A stretch of DNA of 64,000 nt, from assembly GCA_020310875.1 (NCBI GenBank), contig CM035437.1, positions 48,801,110 to 48,865,109 of the forward strand, read 5' to 3'. The DNA comes from Ceratopteris richardii. Its lineage: Eukaryota > Streptophyta > Polypodiopsida > Polypodiales > Pteridaceae. The notes below the pieces were generated by a model. The model searched no databases. It saw nothing but the letters and a program-made list of their open reading frames with translations, and had not been told where the DNA came from. A program made the position numbers and the translations under genes. Below, in pieces: positions 57,611-64,000 of the stretch (the stretch's first letter is position 1; every line of letters begins with the position of its first letter).

Positions 57611-57615
57611 CTTCT

Positions 57616-58147
57616 TTCAATCCTTTATCCCTTACATGGGCATCAAAGTATGCCTTTTGCCATTTCTTTGTAGCATAAATGCCTGTTGATGCTCGTAGCC
57701 TCGTCTCACCTGAGGGTTCTAGATCAAAGATCCTAGAGGACAACTCGTGTCCATTCCACTCGTGCTCTTGTGCTACCTTTAAAGCTGGGATTAGGAAGTA
57801 TAATGGTAGCATAGCATTCTATCCGAAGACAATCTGAAATGATGTGGCATTGAGTACCGTTTTGTAGGCAACTTGATAAGCCCAAACAGCATGATGAAGT
57901 TGTTTGTCCCAATCAGAGTGTTTATTATTTACCAGTTTTGTCAACACCTTACATAGGATCTTATTTGTGCTCTCGGCTTGTCCGTTAGCTTGTGGATGAT
58001 AGGGAGCGGACTTCTTATGTATCCCAAGAATTCTTGGAGGAGATTTTCAATGACTTCATTCAAGAAGTGTGTACCTCTATCGCTTACTAACTCTATTGGT
58101 AGTCCGTATCTGGTGAACACATTCTCAAATAAGAACTTAGCCATCAT
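57616..58147 (-). pseudogene. Gypsy J integrase core and part of C-terminal domain (right of copia B)
   Basis: The core piece (58147-57941) has FLFENVFTRYGLPIELVSDR and GTHFLNEVIENLLQEF, including the second Asp, then frameshifts near 57995 before the Glu region. The next piece (57812-57616, another frame) has LPLYFLIPALKVAQEHEWNG, EPSGETRLRASTGIYATKKW and AYFDAHVRDKGLKE, ending at the insertion point of B. Confidence 0.88.
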
Positions 58148-58813
58148 TTGAGCATCATTCTTTGTCGTGGCTTTTACTTCTACCCACTTTGTAAGGTAAT
58201 CTATGGCTACAATAATCTATTCGGCATGAGAGTTTCTAGCTGGGGGGTTAATAGGACCAACCAAATCTATTCCTCACTTCGAGAATGCACGTCCTCCCAT
58301 CATTGGTCTCAAAGGCATCTCATCTTTTCTTACCGGATATTGTGCACGTTGGCATGTGTCACATTTCTTCACATAAGTATGTGCATCCATATGAAGAGTG
58401 GGCCACCAAAGTCCTGAGAATAGAATGGTCTTAATTACTCGATCAAGACAGAAGTGTCCACCTGCAACGCCGCTATGGGTAGTTTCTAAGACTTTCAAGT
58501 AGTCTGATTCATGAACACATAGGCTTGAGTATCCATCTTTGCCTCTCGTATATAGGTTGTCTCCTACTAAGGCATAGTCTTTAGCCTCTTGCTCCATGCT
58601 TTGTTTTCTTGCTAGACTAACCTCATGGGGTAATGTTCCCGATCTCATAAATTCTACCAATGGAGCACTCCAATCTAGAACTAATGACATGTGATAAAGG
58701 GTGGCATGCTCCACTAGGGGTCTCTCTTTGCACACTAGACAATTTTGAATCCACTCATGCATTTCTCTATCCATACTAGGCCAATACACTCCTAAACATT
58801 TTAGATTTTGCAA
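58148..58813 (-). pseudogene. Gypsy J integrase N-terminal zinc domain
   Basis: LKVLETTHSGVAGGHFCLDR, VIKTILFSGLWWPTLHMDAH and YVKKCDTCQRAQYPVRKDEM form the HHCC domain. The tether (YALVGDNLYTRGKDGYSSLC) lies upstream. From 58273 the sequence continues into the core start (FVGPINPPARNSHAEIIVAI-like) with stops. Confidence 0.9.
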
Positions 58814-58867
58814 TGTTCGTTATTTAGAATAGTGGTTTCCTAGCAATCCTTCATGGGCTTGTTGCAG

Positions 58868-59704
58868 TTAACTGCTATGTTCATCGTCTTTGAGACAACA
58901 AGCTAATACACCCTCTATATCTTGTTTGTACATGCTTCCTAACAATATTTGATATCTTTGTGATTTTACAATTTCTTCTCTGTTTGTTTTTACATTCTTA
59001 TTTGCAGGTCCGAAGGTCAAGACAGGTACCAACTTATTTGCCCATTTAGGAACAACTTCTAAATTGAAGAGATAAGCATCAGGCAATTCATCAGACACTC
59101 CTTGCAATGACTTGCCTGAAGTGATGCAAGAAAGGTGATCAGCCCTAAGGTGGGTTCTACATTTCCGAACAACCACTTCAAATTCATATTCCATTAGTAA
59201 GAGAAACCATCTTACTAAGCGTCCTATATTGCAAGGTTTATTGACCAAGTATAATAAAGCTTGATGATGAGTGAAAAACTTGAACTTGTTGGCCAATAGA
59301 TAGTCTCTAAACTTCTTCATAGCGTATACCATGCCTAAGCCTTCTCTTTTTGTTGTTGTATAGTTTTGTTCAGCCACATTTAGTTGTCTACTAGCATATG
59401 CTATAGGCAAATCTAAATTTCCTTCACCTGTGGGTTGTGCTAGCACACATCCTATTGCATGATTGGATGCATCTACATGGACATGGAATGGTTTATTCCA
59501 ATCAAGAGTGGTCAATATTGGTGATATGCACAAATGTCTCTTCCGTTCATTGAAGGAATTTTCGCATTCATTGTTCCACTCAAAATTTGTCAACAAGGCA
59601 TAAAGAGGTTTAGCTATGATCGCATACATGTGGATGAACCTACGGTAATATCCACAATGGTGCATAAAGGCTTGTACCTCTTTAACATTCCTTGGCCTCG
59701 GCAA
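58868..59704 (-). pseudogene. Gypsy J RT thumb and RNase H
   Basis: RT end: RPRNVKEVQAFMHHCGYYRR and IIAKPLYALLTNFEWNNECE. RNase H: FHVHVDASNHAIGCVLAQPT, NYTTTKREGLGMVYAMKKFR and LLANKFKFFTHHQALLYLVN, where the usual TDH reads THH, so the third acidic residue is lost. It ends LRADHLSCITSG and a linker. 278 codons open. Confidence 0.92.
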
Positions 59705-60120
59705 CTCTGCTATGGCTCTTACCTTGTCCTCATCTGTTGATATTCCGTTCTTAGAAATGATATGACCTAAGATCTTCCCTTGTCATACCATGAACACACA
59801 CTTTCCTAGGTTCAGACACACTCGATATTCTCTACACTTGTTGAAGATCTGTCTGAGCTCAGGGATGTGGTATCTTGTTTCTTGGTAATGAGCACACAAA
59901 TCATCCACATATACTTCTAAACTCTTTCGCAAGAACTCTTTGAAGACATGACACATGAGCCTTTGGAATGATGTAGGTGCATTGGTGAGCCCAAATGGTA
60001 TCACACGAAATGCAAAGATTCCCCACTCTATGGCGAAGGCCGTTTTGTGTTGATCTTCTGGGGCAATGGCTACTTGGTTGTAACTTGAACATCCATCAAG
60101 AAAGCTATAAACTTCCTTGC
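59705..60120 (-). pseudogene. Gypsy J reverse transcriptase palm
   Basis: Frame: [60 protein letters not shown], catalytic LEVYVDDLCAHYQ, then LNLGKCVFMV. YVDD is intact. A frameshift at about 60115 separates it from the N-terminal RT part; a stop at 59783 separates the thumb. Confidence 0.92.
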
Positions 60121-61202
60121 TCCAATAAATGTTCTGTGATTGGAAGTGGATAACTATCTCTTATTATAGCCGTGTTAACTTTCTTAAGGTTAATACACAC
60201 TCGCAAGTTTCCATTCTTCTTGGGCACCACTACAATGGGGGACACCCATTCAGTATGCTCAATCTCATAGATAAATCCAGCTTCAATCAGCCTGTCGATT
60301 TCTTCTTTTATTTTAGCTGCATAAGTGTCATTATATGTGTAGGGTTTTTGTTTGGTGGGTTTGGCATCAGCAGTCATGGGGATAGTATGAGAGCAAATTT
60401 TCGGATCTACTCCCTTCAAGTCTCTATAGTTCCATGCAAACACATCCCTATATTCCCTTAATAGAGCTACAAGCTCTGCTTCTTCTTTTGCACTTAGGTC
60501 ATCTCCTATGTACGTACATCTCTCTTTGTTATCCTCAATGGTTAAAAAAATTTTTTTGGTCTTTTCTTTATTATCATATGCTTCTCCTATGATGGCCTCT
60601 CTCTTAGGCATTCGTACCAAAATTTTTCGGTCTTCAACTTCATACTTCTTGAACTTTTCTCGTACTTCAAACAATGATTCCTCCTCTTCTTGTTTCACTG
60701 CTTTTCTTTTCTTTTTCTTTTTACTACCTTCACTTCCATCCTTTGAATTTACCATTTTAATGCTTGTGAGAGGTTCTTCTTCTTGTTGGTTAAATACTCC
60801 TACATCTTCTAGATAGTGCTTTTTTGAATTAAAGCAACTATCCATTACAATGGACTCTAGATCATCGTCGTTTTCTTCTTCTTCTATCAGATCACCAAGG
60901 TCACATTCTTCCAAGGACTCACACATGAACACTGAAATATCATAACCCTCCTCATCACAATGAGGTGTCCATTGTTCTTCACTGACCGCAATGTCCATGG
61001 TAGCTAAGATTTCTGTCCAGCCATGAGGCTCAAATTCCTCATCTGGAAAGATCATCGGTGTATAGGTTGGGTCTTTAATTGGTCTTTCTCCTTGAGAAGT
61101 TCCTTCTTCTCTCGCTTTTAGGCATCTTTCCTCTTCCTCTGCAACCTTGCACATCCACAAGTGAGTATCTTCATGCATCCAACGTGAACTTCTAGAATGC
61201 AC
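60105..61202 (-). pseudogene. Gypsy J pre-RT linker and RT fingers
   Basis: 365 codons open. A long acidic linker with a Lys-rich patch (GSKKKKKRKAVKQEEEESLF), then LVALLREYRDVFAWNYRDLK and the RT fingers: EHTEWVSPIVVVPKKNGNLR and VCINLKKVNTAIIRDSYPLP (usually VCIDYRxLN, here INLKKVN). The ATG at 61202 is not the true start, because this is an internal part of a polyprotein. Confidence 0.9.
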
Positions 61203-61729
61203 AGAGATAGAATCTTCTTTTGCTTTGTGGATGGGATTCCACTATAGGGGTGGTACATCTCTGAAGGTATAATCCTTTAGATTGACCTTCGTGGTGATCC
61301 CTAAGTGCTGTAAGTACAAGGAGTTGCTTCCCTAATCCTGTACTATTCACAATTGTCGTAGGAAGGGTCTTCCTTGGATCATCTCAAGGATATTATTTTT
61401 CTCAAAAAGTCGCATATAGCAAATGTGTGTTCAAACTCTACACCACAAGTGGCTAGATTTATCCCTTTGAGCAATCCTAGAGGTCTTTCAAAATGACCAT
61501 CTTCCATTTGAAGCTTCATTGTAGTTGGTCTTAATGTGGGTTTGCCCCATCGCTTCCAAAAGGAGCTGATCGCAATAGCAACACCAACACTTGAATCTAC
61601 GATTGCTTTGGTTGTGTAACCTTGGTAGGTGATCGGAAGATAATTATTACCTTCTTCACCTTCACTCATGTCTCCTATTTTGTCTAGAGGTATCTCTGGT
61701 ACTTTCTGCTTAGAGCCTGCTTTTGGCAT
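61203..61729 (-). pseudogene. Gypsy J aspartic protease
   Basis: 61729-61379 reads GNNYLPITYQGYTTKAIVDS, SVGVAIAISSFWKRWGKPTL and GHFERPLGLLKGINLATCGV. The catalytic motif is VDSSVG, where DSGAG is expected. After a stop at 61379, decayed sequence leads to the linker. Confidence 0.82.
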
Positions 61730-62686
61730 TGAGTAGCTCTTGTACGGTGAGATGACATTGGACCTTAGTATTCTTCACAACATCAGTGTCCCTTGGAACC
61801 ACTAAGTCTTCATGTCTTACCAATATTGTGGGAGCTCTGATATGAAGAGGTTCAGATTCCCATCGGCTTGTGAATTGTGGCAACTCTTGTAAAGAATTAG
61901 ATTCAAAATCTAAGCATTCATCTTCTTGTTGCTCTGCTTGGTCTCCATAAATAGATGGAATGTCTTGGGGAAATTGATCGTGAAGATCATCAATTTTAGG
62001 AATAGGAGGGGGATTACCCTTCTCCTTGCCCCATTTCTCTTCTTGTATTTCCCGCAAGAACTCTTGAGAGTATTGTTGAATTGAAAGAGGTGCTCCCTCA
62101 TCTATGGAATCAGGAATGTAAACTTTCGTTGGTGGTGAGATTTCTCTTTCAACAACTGGTTGAGCTTGTGGACGTAAAGAAACCTAGGGCTTGTTTACCA
62201 ACTGCTCTAATCTTTCTAGTAAGCCCTAGAAATGCAAATCTGGCTTGACAGAGTTTGTCTGATTGAGACTGGTCTCAAGCATAGCCTGAGCTAGCTCTAC
62301 TATTTTCATGCACATTTTTGTCCATTCAATCTCTAAATCTGCTCTAGGGTAACTCTTGTCTAGGTTTGTAGCTATTGGCCCTTCTTGAAGTCAAGCTTAG
62401 TAGGCCTTGAACATCATGTCCAAGCCTTCTGGGGTTGGATCTGCAAGAATAGAACCTGGTTGAGGGTTATTTACAATGGGTGGGGGGGTGGGATGAGGTG
62501 GATTTGATGGAGCTTCGGCATGTGAGGGGCTTTAAGATTCAATGTCTTCTATTTTTGTTTTTGTGTCTCTCAAGCTTTCTTCTAGTTCAGATAAGTTTTT
62601 ATTCCACTTACAATTAACTTTCTCTCTAGTATCCTTCCAAGTTCTTGTTTTCCTCTTACTAGCTCTCCTAATTCACTTGGCTCTAA
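61730..62686 (-). pseudogene. Gypsy J gag-protease linker, decayed
   Basis: An acidic, Pro-rich frame (KGNPPPIPKIDDLHDQFPQD; VVPRDTDVVKNTKVQCHLTV) with no domain. Frames change several times and 62100-62686 has stops in all minus frames. No other feature seen. Confidence 0.55.
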
Positions 62687-64000
62687 TTAATCAGCTAGTT
62701 TATCCTGTTTTAATGCTTGTGCCCTAGTAGCTACCTGTATAGGAGCCTGGTTACTGCTACTTGAACTTGAATCTGCCACTATGCCTACCACATTAATGGT
62801 TGTAACCTTCGCCATGCTAGAGGGATTCCTGGGACACTCTCTCGGAAGATGTTCCTTACCGCACTCAGGACAAAAGCCTTGTATTGTGATGTTTTGTCCT
62901 TGTCCCAGAGTAGATGGGTGGGGACATTCACGAATGAAATGGTCTCCCTGACATCTAAAACATGGTCCTCTAGGGGTTAGTGGTCTTACTTGTCTCGATT
63001 GAGGCCTCGAATTAGGATTCGTGTACATGACATTGGAGTATTTTAGCTACCAATTTTGCTCCATAAGTGGTGTCTCATATTGATAGGAATAAGCCTCACT
63101 ATGCTCTGGTGACTCTGTGTAATAAGCTTGTGGACTATCTTCATGAGAGTAGTCAAAACTATGAGCATGAGAGTCATGATCTGAGACTAGTTGGGTTATT
63201 GGTAGTCGTAGTGTTTCTTGGGGTGTCTGCTTGAAGCTGTGGATCAAGGATGATGTGTTATGCCTGATGCCACTCTTGGAAAATTCTACAATGCATTTCT
63301 CTAGCAGTTGCTCTATGTTCCGATAATTGCAACTGTTCAGGGGTTGGAACCAAGCTAAGGTAGTACCCTTGAGAGTTAAACCAAATGCCTCGAATTGAGT
63401 GAACAAGTCCTCAACTTTCTCAACTCTTAACACTTGTTTGAACTCGGCCACATGATCATAAGGATCTCTGAACCCATCAAAGTAATTCTTCATTGCCGTA
63501 ACCACTTGAGAGGGTCTAAGGGTTCTTGGGTGCTCTTGGGGTCTAGGCAATGGAAAATCATGATCGTCTCTTTGATGCCTATGTGCTCAATGTCTCTCTC
63601 TTTCAGGTCTTTCACCCTCATGTTCTGATCTGTCTCTACCCACCATGTGTGCAAAGCTTACCTCATGTTTCTCTTTGGTTATGTCTCTCTGGGTTTCATG
63701 AGCCTTGGATGATCCTGCTCCTTGGATACCATGGGAAACACGAGATCTTGGTGGAGGGAAACTTGATTCACTTAGCCAAGTGTATGCATGCCTATCTTGC
63801 TCTATTACCAAGTACATTTTCTTTGATGCATGATCTAGATAGACAACTTTGCCAGGTGTCTCCAAATCCTTGAACTCATAGATGGTGACTACTGGGCTAG
63901 GTCAATCAGGCCTGAATCTCCAAAAGGCTTCCTCCGTTTCTCTATTCAAGAATAGTTCTATGCTTTTGTTGTCTTGGGGAGTCCACTCTAGAGTGATTAC
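62687..64000 (-). pseudogene. Gypsy J gag, N-terminus beyond window
   Basis: One minus frame with stops at 63587 and 63047-63049. Capsid-type sequence: MKNYFDGFRDPYDHVAEFKQ, FEAFGLTLKGTTLAWFQPLN and SFKQTPQETLR. Then two compact zinc knuckles, CFRCQGDHFIREC and CPECGKEHLPREC (both C-x2-C-x3-H-x4-C). Upstream, 63865-63587 is His/Arg/Ser-rich and continues toward the right edge. The start of gag and the 5' LTR are outside. Confidence 0.88.

Larger units (their letters stand above)
51485..57615. repeat. 5-bp target site duplication of copia B
   Basis: CTTCT at 51485-51489 and at 57611-57615 directly flanks the outer LTR ends of B. Confidence 0.93.
50745..64000 (-). mobile_element. Ty3/gypsy element J, interrupted by copia B, leaves window on right
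   Basis: A minus-strand gypsy element. From the right edge: gag with two zinc knuckles (64000-62687), protease (61729), pre-RT linker and RT (61202-59783), RNase H (59704), integrase (58813-57616). After 6.1 kb of inserted copia B, the integrase tail resumes (51484-51183), followed in the same frame by a retropepsin-like domain (51182-50745). The codons on either side of B join without loss when B and one copy of its 5-bp duplication are removed. The 5' LTR lies outside the window and no 3' LTR was found. Confidence 0.9.

Overview
The window looks like intergenic, heterochromatin-type DNA from a large plant nuclear genome. The evidence is wall-to-wall LTR retrotransposons of plant Ty1/copia and Ty3/gypsy type, with tRNA-iMet-like primer sites in the copia elements, plus relics of LINE, hAT and CACTA transposons and long CA, AT and GA simple repeats. 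I found no host gene, rRNA or tRNA gene and no bacterial or organellar DNA. I cannot name the species. Nearly every coding region is a decayed gag or pol reading frame.

Layout. 1-3976: copia element A (minus), cut by the window's left edge, with its 5' LTR and primer site. 3977-4842: LINE-like 3' relic. 4843-9254: nothing recognisable. 9255 to about 14340: chromovirus-like gypsy C (minus). 14341-35395: copia E (plus), 5'-truncated and split by two insertions: copia D (minus, 15159-20212, same family as E) and a 13.4 kb gypsy F (minus, 20845-34286, perfect 5-bp target duplication AATAG). F carries, between pol and its 3' LTR, a decayed helical reading frame, a 416-codon intact Gag-like ORF on the opposite strand, and A-rich and G-rich tracts. 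35396-38730: copia relic G (plus). 38731-39374: an LTR-like segment followed by a primer site. 39375-43040: simple repeats and unassigned DNA. About 43040-43700: hAT (DUF659) relic. 43825-48620: two CACTA-like ends, each followed by kilobases of CA-rich array. 48621-50744: putative LTR and decayed coding remnants. 50745-64000: gypsy J (minus, leaving the window at the right), interrupted by copia B (plus, 51490-57610, target duplication CTTCT).

Relative ages. LTR divergence counted by hand gives about 2.7% for B (16 of 601), about 3.6% for F (37 of about 1015) and roughly 15% for D. B and F are therefore young insertions, while E, G and C are older and more broken. B retains one frame across more than 4 kb and is disabled by six in-frame stops; its integrase also carries Lys where the family has catalytic Glu. 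Several nonsense codons in different elements are TAG where a relative or the context suggests CAG, the pattern expected from deamination of methylated CHG cytosines.

Most unusual points: (1) gypsy J appears to carry a second retropepsin-like domain downstream of, and in frame with, its integrase; (2) an intact antisense Gag-like ORF sits inside gypsy F; (3) a repeated module joins a CACTA-like end, a GA tract and a kilobase-scale CA-rich array; (4) an LTR-like segment has a possible polypurine tract on one side and a primer site on the other.
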